DNA of 64,000 nucleotides from Eubacterium sp. UBA3279 (GCA_002361775.1 DETV01000105.1:31457-95456); one strand, 5' to 3'; positions 28,221 to 38,935 are shown, numbered from the stretch's first letter. The notes: generated by a model from the sequence alone, not told the origin. Program-made: numbers and translations.

Positions 28221-29720
28221 TCAATCCTCCAATACATTGTTATACGGATTAACTACAATCGATGTTGCATCAGATAATTCTCTTAAAAATCCTGTTGATT
28301 TTAAGAATCCCTGAAACGCATTAACATTCTCTATGAATGAATTCGCCAAAGATGCATCCAACTTGTTGTTACTCTCAATGGATTTTCTATATTCCTCTGG
28401 TCCGATGATAATCCCAAAATGAATATATAATTTCTCCAAAAACATATTAAGTGTCATTTTCTTTTTAGGTGGCACTAATGATAAAACCAAAAACCGAATT
28501 ATATCTTCAGAAAGACTAAAACGTTCAAATTGACCGTTGGTCGGAATAATACACTGCATTTCTTTTCCTTTAGCCCTAAAAACATCTAAAGATGATTTCT
28601 TTGCTTTATTCAGTTTTGTCATATACTCTTTTTCAAGAATACCAATTTCACGTGCAGATTTGTTCAAAGCTGTCATAAACCCATCCTGAATACTTCTGAA
28701 GTTTTCCGCAGCAAGCTTTTTTACTGTATCTGTCGATCCACCTTTCATATCGACAATCCACTTTTTCTTCTCGACTCCAAGGTAATTGTCCACTCTCCAA
28801 GAAAGCATACGCATAATTTGATACATCATTCCCTTTGCTAAAATCTCAATTCGCGTAATGGAAGGCAATTCACTCGAAAGATAGTTAATCAATTCATCTA
28901 CCGCATATACTCCACACTCTGCGTAAGCATCTTCTGGAATAAACGATAACTTCATATGTTTAATCAAAGAACTACGATCAAAACTCATTGCATTTTCCCA
29001 AGACTTCTGAATCACCTGACAAATCAAAGAGAGTTTATTGTTTTCACCGCCCATAAGATCCCGAATAAGTATTTCTAGTAATCCCTTTTTCTCTGAGTTT
29101 TTTTCAAGAGCTTGTAAAAGGTGTAGGTAGTACACTTCTCCACCCCTTGCCAAAAAGTTTCTTTTATCAAAATCAAACGAGCTATCTATCTTATCCTCAT
29201 CACCAAACCAGTCCAATGCTTTTCTATTCTTTTGGTTTGGCATCGCATCGCACAAAACCATCTCAGGGCAAACTGGTAGCAAAGTCTGTGCGCACCAATT
29301 TCTTTTCTTAATTACGACTGCATATCCATGTAGTAAATCCTGTATTCCTTCAATGATTTCTTGCTTTTCTCCATCAGAATCTGCAATAACATTGTTTTTC
29401 AGAATTTTCATTATTTCTTGATATGCTCTCTCATCAATAGGCACAATCCCATTTTTTCTTGATTTGTCATAAAATATAAATCTGCGAAGTCCCATCCTTG
29501 GTTCTATCCAATATTCAAGCAATCCCTCTGCATCATCATGGAATTGCATTTTCCCGCTTTCGCCATCTGAATCTTTTGCAGAAACGAATACAAGGAGAAA
29601 TTCAATTAAATATTCATACAAGGTCTGATCCGGCATAAATCTATTACCAAATACTCTTGTAGAAATACTTTTCATATGTTTATCTATATCTTCAACACTT
29701 CTTGGATAAGTATTTCCCAT
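28221..29720 (-). CDS. sspG: SspG/DptG-like restriction component
   Basis: 499 residues, ATG 29720 behind TAGGAGGCC. Mostly helical, with no nucleotide-binding motif or membrane segment. It is assigned mainly from position between the F- and H-like ATPases, and from general likeness to DptG in length and helical, charged composition (GGENNKLSLICQVIQKSW; LVPPKKKMTLNMFLEKLY). Its biochemical role in DptFGH or SspFGH is not clear to me. Gaps of 12 bases to sspF and 2 to sspH indicate one polycistronic unit. Confidence 0.65.
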   Translation of the reverse strand: MGNTYPRSVEDIDKHMKSISTRVFGNRFMPDQTLYEYLIEFLLVFVSAKDSDGESGKMQFHDDAEGLLEYWIEPRMGLRRFIFYDKSRKNGIVPIDERAYQEIMKILKNNVIADSDGEKQEIIEGIQDLLHGYAVVIKKRNWCAQTLLPVCPEMVLCDAMPNQKNRKALDWFGDEDKIDSSFDFDKRNFLARGGEVYYLHLLQALEKNSEKKGLLEILIRDLMGGENNKLSLICQVIQKSWENAMSFDRSSLIKHMKLSFIPEDAYAECGVYAVDELINYLSSELPSITRIEILAKGMMYQIMRMLSWRVDNYLGVEKKKWIVDMKGGSTDTVKKLAAENFRSIQDGFMTALNKSAREIGILEKEYMTKLNKAKKSSLDVFRAKGKEMQCIIPTNGQFERFSLSEDIIRFLVLSLVPPKKKMTLNMFLEKLYIHFGIIIGPEEYRKSIESNNKLDASLANSFIENVNAFQGFLKSTGFLRELSDATSIVVNPYNNVLED

Positions 29721-29732
29721 AGTGGCCTCCTA

Positions 29733-31424
29733 TTACATACTGCGAATCTTGTGATCATCGGTAATTTCTAATCGGTAATCTACGCTCGTATCATTTCTCA
29801 ACACAATCATTTCAATCAATTCTTCATCTTCATCATTATATTCCTTTGCCAGCTGAGCTTTAAGGCTCTCAACTCCATGCGACAATTGAGGATCAATATT
29901 AGTTGAGATGACACCATTTTTTAATTCTTCAAAATAGTTCAGCATTGGTAAGTTAATGATACAATCCAATATATTTCGTTCAACCTTCAGTCGTAATTCA
30001 TATCTCTTATTGCTTTCGTCAAATACACTGTCCTTGGTTTCACACTGTACCAAATTTACTTTTCTTGTTGGAATAGATCCGGTAACCAATTGTACATTCT
30101 GTATTAATCCGGATGTCTTATTCAATGTGATTGGAATTTCGCTCGTTGCACTATTCGCAATTCTTCCAAGGTACATCATAGACAATGCATCAACAATTAG
30201 ATTAGTATCTGCTTTAGCTGGTGTCGATTTACCACTTCTCAGTTGAAGATATCTTTCAAACTGCTTAGAAAATATATCTTCATAATCCCTTGATCTAGTT
30301 GCTGCATCTGTTTCAATGTTTGTAAAAATATATGCACGTCTCAAAAATTGCGTCCATCCAGAAATATAACCATTATTTTTATGAGATTCAAACAGCAAAC
30401 TACTCATTGAATTACCAAAAGAAATAGAGTAATCACAATCTATAAGCAGTTTCTCATCAGCACGCAATCTTTTTTTGTCATATCCGCATGCTTTTGCTTC
30501 CTTAATCGCTAATATAGTATTGGCTTTTTCATTATTTTTAAGACCGATGTAACCAAAAAACAAGTTAAAGAATAAAAATTGATCTTTTTCAGTTGGTATC
30601 ACCTGCTTACAGTCTATGCCTCCTGTAAGCATATAGGCCAACTGTTCGGTCATACTTCTAATAGTCAATCTTTTGCCATGTTCTACAAGCCAAATGTAAT
30701 GATTCCTAATGAAATCTAGCACCTGCTGTCTATTACTTACTATCAGGTTTCTATTATTTACTATATGACAATATCCCTTTTTAGGACAGTCTTCGCATTT
30801 ATCCCATAGTGAATCCTTAATCAGATTATTTACAAATGCCACAGCAAAACTAGTATTATCTACTGAGGCAACATTAATAACACTTAGTTTATAGCCATTG
30901 ATGTCTCTAACCCCACCTGAATTGTCATCCATCGCATCAATTAAATTGATTCTGGCTATTTCCTTCTCATCTTCGCCGAAAAGTTCTCCAAATGTATTAA
31001 TTAATGGACCTGTATTTGAAACCATAAATACATACTTTCCATTCTGAGGAAATGTAATGCACTCCTTTAAAACAGAAAGCTTATCAGCATCGCTCAACTC
31101 ACTATAATCTTTAATACATCTACAAGTTTTTCCTGTAGGCAGCTGAACATCTGAAATTTTTTCTTCCGTATCAAAAGCGATATTAAATTCTCTAAGCACT
31201 TGATACATTATGCTCGTTTTTCCATCTCCAGCATGTCCTGTTAAAACCAGAATGTGTGGTTCCTCATTAAGGAATTGCATCTGAATATAAGAACACAAAC
31301 CGACTTTAACAGCTGTTTCTTGAAAAAATTCATTTCCAACATTCTTCTCGCCGTATGCATTTGGATTCTGAGCATTGTAATTATGTAATGAATTAAGATA
31401 TGAAATGTATCTTTCGTTTTTCAT
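29733..31424 (-). CDS. sspF: SspF/DptF-like P-loop ATPase
   Basis: 563 residues, ATG 31424 behind AGGAAGAGAAT. Walker A LVLTGHAGDGKTSIMYQ near residue 60; VFMVSNTGPL and NLIDAMDDNSGG follow as in DptF. A cysteine cluster (CEDCPKKGYC, near 215-225) probably binds zinc. The C-terminal ~250 residues are helical. DptF-like ATPases are one of three essential parts of PT-dependent restriction. The gene begins 91 bases below the cysteine desulfurase stop, the largest gap within the operon core, so a second promoter there is possible but none stands out. Confidence 0.8.
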   Translation of the reverse strand: MKNERYISYLNSLHNYNAQNPNAYGEKNVGNEFFQETAVKVGLCSYIQMQFLNEEPHILVLTGHAGDGKTSIMYQVLREFNIAFDTEEKISDVQLPTGKTCRCIKDYSELSDADKLSVLKECITFPQNGKYVFMVSNTGPLINTFGELFGEDEKEIARINLIDAMDDNSGGVRDINGYKLSVINVASVDNTSFAVAFVNNLIKDSLWDKCEDCPKKGYCHIVNNRNLIVSNRQQVLDFIRNHYIWLVEHGKRLTIRSMTEQLAYMLTGGIDCKQVIPTEKDQFLFFNLFFGYIGLKNNEKANTILAIKEAKACGYDKKRLRADEKLLIDCDYSISFGNSMSSLLFESHKNNGYISGWTQFLRRAYIFTNIETDAATRSRDYEDIFSKQFERYLQLRSGKSTPAKADTNLIVDALSMMYLGRIANSATSEIPITLNKTSGLIQNVQLVTGSIPTRKVNLVQCETKDSVFDESNKRYELRLKVERNILDCIINLPMLNYFEELKNGVISTNIDPQLSHGVESLKAQLAKEYNDEDEELIEMIVLRNDTSVDYRLEITDDHKIRSM

Positions 31425-31515
31425 ATTCTCTTCCTATGGTAATCTTTGCGAAGAACCATGTACTCCTTTCTTTTTATGCAGTCGTAATCATTTCAGAATA
31501 AATATAAGAATTCCT

Positions 31516-32661
31516 CTATATATTTTCTTCAATATAATCCAATGTATCTTGAAGTCGTGAGAAATCCTCATCTGTAGTAAAATACCCAACACTAAACCTA
31601 ATTGTTCCGGCAGGGTATGTCCCCATAAACTGATGTGCTAGAGGCGCACATTCAAGCCCGGTACGTACTGAAATTCCTTTCTCGCTGAAAATACTGCCTG
31701 CAGAATCACTACTGATGCCATCAATCAGGCAAGAAACAATACCCACATAAGGAACATCTTTGCCAGCTCCTACTAACTGAATAAAATCATACTTAGAAAG
31801 GATATCAAGTAGTTTCCTTCGATGTTCTTCTTCCTGACTCCAAATCTTTTCGATTCCCGTCTCCTGGTTCCACTTGAGCGCAGCATAAAGGCCTGCCACC
31901 CCAGCGATATTCAGCGTTCCCGCCTCATACTTCTGTGGCAGTGATTTCGGCATATCCTGATTTGCAGACTCAAATCCCGTACCGCCAAAGATTGTTGCCG
32001 GAAAGTCTGCAGATGGATTCATTACAAATCCCGAAATACCGGTCGGCCCATATAATGTCTTGTGACCTGCGAATACTGCATAATCAAAAGTCTCTAATCC
32101 CACGTTGATATCTACAAGTCCTGCCGTCTGAGCCATATCAACCAATGTTCTTGCCCCATACTTCTTCGCAAGTGCAAAGATATCCTCGACCGGAGCTATT
32201 ACTCCGAAAGAATTACTTGCGTGTGATACCACGACTAGATCTGGCTTTGATTCTTCGAATTGATACTTAATACGTTCAATGTCGAATTTCAAGTCCACAC
32301 CAACAGATAACTGAAACACCTGAATCAGTCCAGATTTTTCAAAATGATGCAGGACACGTGTAACCGCATTATGCTCAAATGGAGAAATATAGATATTTCG
32401 CGCTCCGCACTCCACATTTCCCTGGATAATCATATTTAAAGCAATCGTTGCTGACGGTGTGAATATAACCTGCTTCACAGGGCAATGAAGCAACTCCTTA
32501 ACCATCGCCCTGGTATTAGAAATCAGTTCGCCTGCACTTTTTGCCTGTTCATAATTTCCTCTGCCAGCGTTTCCACCACTCTCACGATAGAACTTATCCA
32601 TATAATCATATACACACTCAGGCTTTGGATAAGTTGTTGCAGCATTGTCAAAATATGCCAT
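31516..32661 (-). CDS. sspA: SspA/DndA-like cysteine desulfurase
   Basis: PLP enzyme that strips sulfur from cysteine for DNA phosphorothioation. Start ATG 32661 with AAGGAG 11 bases upstream; an in-frame GTG at 32685 overlaps the previous gene. Signature MAYFDNAATTYPKP at the N-terminus, PLP lysine in VFAGHKTLYGPTG near residue 200, and catalytic Cys in RTGLECAPLAH near 340, the form seen in group II desulfurases. 381 residues is normal. Located inside the operon directly after sspC, which supports a dedicated sulfur donor rather than a housekeeping IscS. Confidence 0.85.
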   Translation of the reverse strand: MAYFDNAATTYPKPECVYDYMDKFYRESGGNAGRGNYEQAKSAGELISNTRAMVKELLHCPVKQVIFTPSATIALNMIIQGNVECGARNIYISPFEHNAVTRVLHHFEKSGLIQVFQLSVGVDLKFDIERIKYQFEESKPDLVVVSHASNSFGVIAPVEDIFALAKKYGARTLVDMAQTAGLVDINVGLETFDYAVFAGHKTLYGPTGISGFVMNPSADFPATIFGGTGFESANQDMPKSLPQKYEAGTLNIAGVAGLYAALKWNQETGIEKIWSQEEEHRRKLLDILSKYDFIQLVGAGKDVPYVGIVSCLIDGISSDSAGSIFSEKGISVRTGLECAPLAHQFMGTYPAGTIRFSVGYFTTDEDFSRLQDTLDYIEENI

Positions 32662-32678
32662 GCTATTTACAACTCCTT

Positions 32679-35600
32679 TCAACACATTTCCTTAAGGACT
32701 TCCATAAGGATCTGGCGTTTTTCCTGTTCGCTTATCGCCTGTCCCATTGATTCAAGCTGGGATACAATTGCGTTATACAGGAGTTTTCCTCTTCTAGTCT
32801 CTTCAACTTTTGCAAAACGTTTGGTAATAGCCTTACCCCTGTCGTCCTTGAATGTAAGTTCATAATCTTCAGTAATGTTTGTAGAAGACTCCTTGTCCTT
32901 GGTTTCTATATGACAGAAACTCTCTGCGGTATTACGATACTGTTCCATATTCTTATTGAACATAATCACAACATCCTCATCCCAGTCTTCTAAACGAAGA
33001 TCTGTCGCCATTTTTGCCACTTTCGTAATAAAGAGATCCTCGTCGTTTGTAATAGCCTTGAAAAGAGCTAGACAACGCTCTGTCCCATCTGTAAACAGTT
33101 GCTCAAATGCAGCCTGATCAATTTTCTCACACCAGTCACGAATGATTGAGGGTAATGACATTTTCTCACAGCTTGCTATATCCAACGTACAGAACATAGT
33201 TCTCATTACTTGATTGATTTCGTCCTTAAGTGTTCCAAGTGCTCCGTCAAAAAGCTGTTTTGACATTCTTACTCTCTCAGCAAGGAAAGCATCAACCGTT
33301 TCTACACCATAAATCTTAGGAATAATGACAAACAGTAACTCATAGCTTCCCACATTTTTTCTCATCTCCTGCAAAAAGGATCGTTCTGTTTTTGCTATTC
33401 TCTTACCAGCGATAGTCTTTGTATTCTTGGCATACTTTGGAAGTGCCATGTACCATCTCTTCATGGCAATCATTACACGTTCATATGATGTCGCCGCGCT
33501 ATCCTCAACCATGTAATCTCCAAAAACATCTCCTAAAGCAGTTAAGTACGCTTCTTTTTCCGGATTCCAGTCAATATAGGAAACTGTAAACATTGCTGGC
33601 TCCGCATTAATCTGTTCAATAACATCTGCATTCAGAGTCACCTGTCCAAAACGATCACTGATTACAACCTCTTTCTTATACTCATGTAGCACTGCTGAAA
33701 GATAAATTGGAATCAGGCCTCTACGCATACCAATATGCTTCTTTGTAGTGGTAAGATTCTCATATAAATCCGCAAAACACCCACCATTATCTTTTCTAGC
33801 GTCTGTAAGGAACTCCTCAATAACAGAAAGCATGCCTGCAAGAAGCTCATCTTTCGGCTTAAGATTAATTTTTACGCGCCCGTTTTGCTCTGTAACAATA
33901 CCATTGTTGATCACTGTACTTCGCATGATGGATACATCCTGACCACTTCCTATCAGACCGAGATTTGATTCAAGTTCAGTCCTTAAAAGTCCTGCAATCA
34001 ACTTATTTCTACTGTTGATTGCTACCGTTGTAGGCTCTTCCTTATTGATAACCTCATTGTTTATAACAGGAGTTAAGCCATACAGCTTGTCGCATATCAT
34101 GGAAAGCAGGTTTGTCAGGTCTGATTTACGGGAGATACTCTTATGTTCACCAGCATAATAATATTCTGCCCCCTTCTTTTCAGGTCTTGTATAGGTTTCT
34201 ATAAAAGCTCTTAAAACATCTCTCAAATCTTCATATACAACTTCATAATCCTCGAACAAAATTGTATCATCTCCTGTTGTCTGCATCAGTGCTTGAACAG
34301 CATCAAATTCTGAGACAATCTGCTGGATATTATGATATTTATTTGGGACAACAAAAACACAATCTTCATATCCCTCCGCAGTGGAAAGAATCTCTCTCGT
34401 TTTTGTAATGTCTTCTTCATCACTTGGAATGATAGCAAATACAACGCCGTCCGCCTTAATACTTTCTCTTTTAATTGCCCAGTCTGTTTCTGCAGTTACT
34501 TCAGCGGCATCGACAAAACGAAAATCAAAGAAACGGGTCATCTCTTTTTCATCGTTGTATCTTGAAGGGTAAAGATAGTGGTCAAAGTTTGATTCGTTAA
34601 GAACCGCTTTGATATCCAGCTTATTTGCTCTCTTGGCGACCATATCAGCAATCTGGATGCGAATATTGACACCAGAAGTCTCTTTCAGACGAAGATAATT
34701 ATTGCTTCTCTTCAGATATACAACGTATTTTTCTTCAACCAAACGTTTTACAGCCTCATTAACAACATCTGCACCATATGCAGCATATATTCCATTCAAC
34801 TCATCTACTGTAGGACGAAGTTTTTCGAACTGCTCTAGGATATAGATCAGAGCGATGGATTTTATAATCTTTGCTTCAAGACTGTCCGGATCAATCTTTC
34901 GTAGAATCGAAGATGTCAGCGTATAATACTTATGAAGATTTCCAGAATAAACCTCCTGCTTAAGCAGTGGCTCAAAGTAATCATAAATCAGATCCGGAGT
35001 TACCAAATTAAATTCACTCATATCATTCTTTTTAAGGAAGGCTGATAAAGTGGATTCTCCAGTTGCAGAAATGAAAGTAAACAATGTACGCTCATTCTGC
35101 GCTACACGTTCAGAAAGTCTAGGAAGAATGAATGTAGATACTGGATGAAGTGGATAACAATCATAGATTACTCGTTCAATACCATCCTCGTAGGCATCTG
35201 TAAACAGTGGATGTGATGCATAAACTGATTTCATGCCAGCAAACTGCACATCATGAGCACCAACAAATGATTCCCATTTCTCCTCATTCTTTTCAATCGC
35301 AGCAGCAATAATTTCGTAAGTCTGTGTAAAATTGTTGTTAAGATAGATGTGACGGAATCGCTCAGATACACCTCTCCATCCGTCTACCATTGCCTTTGAT
35401 GCACGGTCAATATAGCTTGTAATTTCCTTATGAGAAATTAGCATCAAGTGAAGCTGAGTATTACCGCTTCTTCCACATTTCTCTGCAAAGTCCTGAAGCA
35501 TCTTAGTATCGCTCTTTGTTGCATCCACGATATGATTCTCAAGATATTTACTAAATTCATCATAGACTACGTAAATACCTGTGTATCCCTTTGGTTTTAA

Positions 35601-36287
35601 CGCTTTAATAACCTCTTCATAAAGGTCTGCCACGTCAAATCCAATGAATGGATTAAAAGCACTACCTGCTGTAAGAGAAGGATACATTTTCTCAAAAGAT
35701 TCATATGCCGATGGATCATAATTCGCAAGGCGCTGCACAAAGTCCTCTGCAGAACCATCAAGATGTTTTTTTAAATTCTCAAAAGTCCCCGGGAACTCTT
35801 CCTTCCAACGGTTAATTGTATTGATTGCTGCCTGATAATTTGTTTCAGGCATGATGTTTGTCAGCTCATTTTCAGTAAGTGTACGCTGAAGAGCTAAGAG
35901 AAATGCCTGAGTAAATGAATTGCTGCTTCCGGTAATTACAACCGGAAGTATTTTGCCATTACCAGCATAATAATTCTGTATCAACTGGTATAGCTCCGGC
36001 TTTTCTTTTTCAATCACCGGTATTAGCTTCTCAAATAAAGAAATATTTTTCTTCATAAGAATAGACAAAATCATGAGCACGATATGGCTCTTCCCCTTTC
36101 CATAAGCACCAATCAGAATCCTTGCTCTATCTGTAGAATCCTTCCCCGTGCTAAGCAGAATATCTTCTAAGAGCTGAAGGGCAGATTTTGTCGGAATATA
36201 ATTCTTCAGTTTTTTCTCATCGTTAATATCGTATGCAATATTAACAGAGCTTTGGAATCCAGTCGCCACTGAAATCATATCTACCAT
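32679..36287 (-). CDS. sspC: SspC-like P-loop ATPase
   Basis: 1,202 residues, ATG 36287 (GGTAGGAGATAAAC upstream), 2 bases after the sspB stop. Walker A ILIGAYGKGKSHIVL near residue 60, Walker B IYVVYDEFSKYLEN near 265, and the conserved YPLHPVSTFILPRL near 380. BrxC/PglY-type ATPases share these features, but the surrounding SspB and SspD genes point to SspC, which energises PT insertion. No PglX or PglZ gene is present. It has a paralogue at 17852-22114. Confidence 0.8.
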   Translation of the reverse strand: MVDMISVATGFQSSVNIAYDINDEKKLKNYIPTKSALQLLEDILLSTGKDSTDRARILIGAYGKGKSHIVLMILSILMKKNISLFEKLIPVIEKEKPELYQLIQNYYAGNGKILPVVITGSSNSFTQAFLLALQRTLTENELTNIMPETNYQAAINTINRWKEEFPGTFENLKKHLDGSAEDFVQRLANYDPSAYESFEKMYPSLTAGSAFNPFIGFDVADLYEEVIKALKPKGYTGIYVVYDEFSKYLENHIVDATKSDTKMLQDFAEKCGRSGNTQLHLMLISHKEITSYIDRASKAMVDGWRGVSERFRHIYLNNNFTQTYEIIAAAIEKNEEKWESFVGAHDVQFAGMKSVYASHPLFTDAYEDGIERVIYDCYPLHPVSTFILPRLSERVAQNERTLFTFISATGESTLSAFLKKNDMSEFNLVTPDLIYDYFEPLLKQEVYSGNLHKYYTLTSSILRKIDPDSLEAKIIKSIALIYILEQFEKLRPTVDELNGIYAAYGADVVNEAVKRLVEEKYVVYLKRSNNYLRLKETSGVNIRIQIADMVAKRANKLDIKAVLNESNFDHYLYPSRYNDEKEMTRFFDFRFVDAAEVTAETDWAIKRESIKADGVVFAIIPSDEEDITKTREILSTAEGYEDCVFVVPNKYHNIQQIVSEFDAVQALMQTTGDDTILFEDYEVVYEDLRDVLRAFIETYTRPEKKGAEYYYAGEHKSISRKSDLTNLLSMICDKLYGLTPVINNEVINKEEPTTVAINSRNKLIAGLLRTELESNLGLIGSGQDVSIMRSTVINNGIVTEQNGRVKINLKPKDELLAGMLSVIEEFLTDARKDNGGCFADLYENLTTTKKHIGMRRGLIPIYLSAVLHEYKKEVVISDRFGQVTLNADVIEQINAEPAMFTVSYIDWNPEKEAYLTALGDVFGDYMVEDSAATSYERVMIAMKRWYMALPKYAKNTKTIAGKRIAKTERSFLQEMRKNVGSYELLFVIIPKIYGVETVDAFLAERVRMSKQLFDGALGTLKDEINQVMRTMFCTLDIASCEKMSLPSIIRDWCEKIDQAAFEQLFTDGTERCLALFKAITNDEDLFITKVAKMATDLRLEDWDEDVVIMFNKNMEQYRNTAESFCHIETKDKESSTNITEDYELTFKDDRGKAITKRFAKVEETRRGKLLYNAIVSQLESMGQAISEQEKRQILMEVLKEMC

Positions 36288-36289
36288 GT

Positions 36290-37183
36290 TTATCTCCTAC
36301 CACTTTCTATCGTGTCATAGTATTTGTCTACGCATTCATCAAAGGTATATCTCTGATCAATGCGGATGATGTCTAGACCCGCTGTACGAATAATCTTAAT
36401 TGCACCGGTCTTTTCAACCTCATGAAGTACGTCGATCATAGTAATTACATCAAGGTTGAAAACTCTACCGATGTTATTTGTACCGGTAAGCAAGTCATTC
36501 AATCTTACTTCAGTTGCATCTCCCGCCTGTTCCATGATTACAGCAAGTGCAACCCATGGCTCAATGCTTGCAGCGGAAGGAGTTACCTTACGATAAACCT
36601 TTTTGGTCTTATCTACGATATCAACAAGCCCAAGTTCGCCAAGCGGACAGTCAATGTTATTCTCAGCTGATACTTTTCCTGGATTTGTCTTATATCTTGG
36701 AACATAGGTACCAACGATACAATTGAAATCATCTGTAAGGGAACGAATTGCTGCTGGCTCTCCACCATCAATAGCATATCCGTTAAGAGCAGCAACAAAA
36801 TCTTCTTTGGTAAACTCCATCATATTGAACACATTGAAGAAGTAATACCAAGCAGTTGCCAAACTCTTCTGTGACGCCAACCGATACTGAAGAAGATATA
36901 ATGTTCCAATCTCCTCAATATATCTATCATGTTCATAAATTTTTTCACCGAGAGTTGTAAAACTCTGGTTTCTTTTGCCTTTGTTTGGCTCTTCCGTGAT
37001 ACCCACTGCTTGCATCCAGTAACGCATGGACTTTACCATGTTTGAACCGATACCGAGGACATCCATCGGATTCTTTTCTTTTGAAATAAAGACTGCAGCA
37101 TCCTTTTTCACTGCTTTCATTCCTTTGCTGAGCCATCCTTTACGGATAAAGAATGTCTCATGGGCTCTGAATTTCATAGCCAT
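36290..37183 (-). CDS. sspB: SspB-like DUF4007 protein
   Basis: 297 residues, ATG 37183 behind ATTGGAGAATAGAT. The start FRAHETFFIRKGWLSKG and VLGIGSNMVKSMRYWM are hallmark DUF4007 sequence, followed by TTLGEKIYEHDRYIEE. In the described SspABCD system SspB nicks DNA to let SspD/SspC place sulfur on one strand. Catalytic residues cannot be pinpointed by eye here. It sits between sspD and sspC in the order typical for sspD/B/C clusters. Confidence 0.85.
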   Translation of the reverse strand: MAMKFRAHETFFIRKGWLSKGMKAVKKDAAVFISKEKNPMDVLGIGSNMVKSMRYWMQAVGITEEPNKGKRNQSFTTLGEKIYEHDRYIEEIGTLYLLQYRLASQKSLATAWYYFFNVFNMMEFTKEDFVAALNGYAIDGGEPAAIRSLTDDFNCIVGTYVPRYKTNPGKVSAENNIDCPLGELGLVDIVDKTKKVYRKVTPSAASIEPWVALAVIMEQAGDATEVRLNDLLTGTNNIGRVFNLDVITMIDVLHEVEKTGAIKIIRTAGLDIIRIDQRYTFDECVDKYYDTIESGRR

Positions 37184-37213
37184 ATCTATTCTCCAATTTC
37201 CATCTTAGTTATT

Positions 37214-38935
37214 TTAGTCTTTCGTTCTAAGGTATTTGTCCATCATACAGCCACCACGTAGTATTTTTTGATTCACGCATTGACCACAATGAACACATCT
37301 GTCCGGATTAATAAAATAATCATCCGCCATAACGGTAATTGCACCGGCTTTACATACAGACTCACATTTTAAACATCTATGGCACGCATTAAACTTTCTT
37401 ACCTGATAGCCCGCTTTTCGCTGAAGAGCATCATGATCTGCAACATTCATAGTACGGATCTTCACAGCGTACTCAAAGCCATCCTCCTTAAACGGCTGAA
37501 TTGAAATAATCGGTACATTCGTTCTTATATCAACTACAATAGTCTCATGAAGTAATTTTCTTCCAAGTTCTGGTGCCAAACGGCCAAATGGAACAAACAT
37601 ACCTACAAGTTCATCACTAAATGGTCTTGATAATTTATAGATTTTAGCGTGCTCCTCTGTTGTACAGTTTGTAAATTTTATTTTCACATCCTGTGCTGCA
37701 GGAAGGCCATTTCCACCCTGTCTTGCTTTCCAAGCACCAGAATCAATATACTCTTCCGGATCTGGTTTACCGATCTTCTTTGCAAAACTAATCAAGAACT
37801 CTCTCCATTCCTTGGAACGCTCTGGCATGTAAATACTTGTAAGGAAAATATCTCTGTCATTATTATTCGGACACAACCAACATCCTACTCGCTCATATCC
37901 ATAACGATAAGCATCATTAAAATCTATCTTCTCTGCTAAGATATAGAGCCAGATATCTACATCAAACCAAAAAAAGATTGGCGCTGCTACGGTCTGTTTA
38001 TTTATTTTTACAGACTCGGCACTGTCTTCCACACGGTTATATTTACTTCTAGATACAGACTCTGACTTACGTATACCGTAGAAGGTCAAAACCTGCTGGT
38101 TTCTATACATGCTGTTAAGCACACGAGTGATTGGTCCTGTCTTAAACATGGAACAGCACCATCTCATCATACGCGCTGGTGGTCCGATCACATCCACCAT
38201 ATCCATGAATATCTGCTCTTTATTCTGAGCAACTTGAAAGATGGCATGTGGATGGTTCTCTCGGAATCTTTTTGCGTATTCTAGTGTTGTAGGAAATTCA
38301 AGTGTCGTATTACCAAATATATGCACTAAACTTGGATCACTAAGTGCCTTAGTAACCACATCAGCAGTAACCGTGGAATCTTTTCCTCCTGAAAAAGAAA
38401 TGATTCTGTTTTCTTCCTTGAATTTAGCAGCTGTTTCTCTTACAAATTCAGTTGCCTCATCAATTAAATAATTAAGTCTATCTCTGTTTGCTTCAACAAA
38501 TCTTTCAACATATTGATCAAAGTATTCATAGGTGTTTATACTCTTATACTCAACAACATCTTTTGAAAGCTGTTCAATATTCGCTTCCTTGTACATCTTC
38601 TTAGTAATATTTTTTGCTTTGCCATTTATGTAATATTTACTACCAGTAGATGCCCACACAGAATCTTGTGCATAGAAGTTAGCTTCTTTACCTAGAATTC
38701 TCTCCATCAGAAGACGTTCCTCAGGAAAGACAGGACGTATATCTTTTGCAAGGTATTTCATCTCACGACCACAACGCGTGCATGTTGTTTTTCTAATGTC
38801 TGTCATCTGTTTGATAACGGGTACTTTACAACTGTCACACCAATATACTTCTATCGGAATATCTTCAGATGTTTGTTTTCCACAAATAGGACAGGCTGAT
38901 TCATTTGTCTCTATATTGCAAAATTTACACCACAT
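37214..38935 (-). CDS. sspD: SspD/DndC-like PAPS-reductase-family sulfurtransferase with ferredoxin tail
   Basis: 573 residues; ATG 38935 follows the XRE stop codon directly, so the two are coupled. Domains: an N-terminal double zinc ribbon (CKFCNIETNESACPICGK; CDSCK...CTRCG), a PP-loop ATP pyrophosphatase (IISFSGGKDSTVTADVV, near 180) with downstream MMRWCCSMFKTGPI and ERVGCWLCPNN, and a C-terminal di-cluster ferredoxin (CHRCLKCESVCKAGAI, CVHCGQCVN). The PP-loop activates a backbone phosphate or thio-carrier, as in DndC. The ribbon plus ferredoxin means the electron-transfer part is built in. This large form is typical of PAPS reductase proteins beside DUF4007. Confidence 0.85.
   Translation of the reverse strand: MWCKFCNIETNESACPICGKQTSEDIPIEVYWCDSCKVPVIKQMTDIRKTTCTRCGREMKYLAKDIRPVFPEERLLMERILGKEANFYAQDSVWASTGSKYYINGKAKNITKKMYKEANIEQLSKDVVEYKSINTYEYFDQYVERFVEANRDRLNYLIDEATEFVRETAAKFKEENRIISFSGGKDSTVTADVVTKALSDPSLVHIFGNTTLEFPTTLEYAKRFRENHPHAIFQVAQNKEQIFMDMVDVIGPPARMMRWCCSMFKTGPITRVLNSMYRNQQVLTFYGIRKSESVSRSKYNRVEDSAESVKINKQTVAAPIFFWFDVDIWLYILAEKIDFNDAYRYGYERVGCWLCPNNNDRDIFLTSIYMPERSKEWREFLISFAKKIGKPDPEEYIDSGAWKARQGGNGLPAAQDVKIKFTNCTTEEHAKIYKLSRPFSDELVGMFVPFGRLAPELGRKLLHETIVVDIRTNVPIISIQPFKEDGFEYAVKIRTMNVADHDALQRKAGYQVRKFNACHRCLKCESVCKAGAITVMADDYFINPDRCVHCGQCVNQKILRGGCMMDKYLRTKD

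Noticed and set aside
17852..36287. BREX or DISARM system
   Set aside because: The large ATPases resemble BrxC, but no PglX methyltransferase, PglZ, BrxL or DISARM methylase is present. The PAPS reductase, DUF4007 and desulfurase set points to Ssp.
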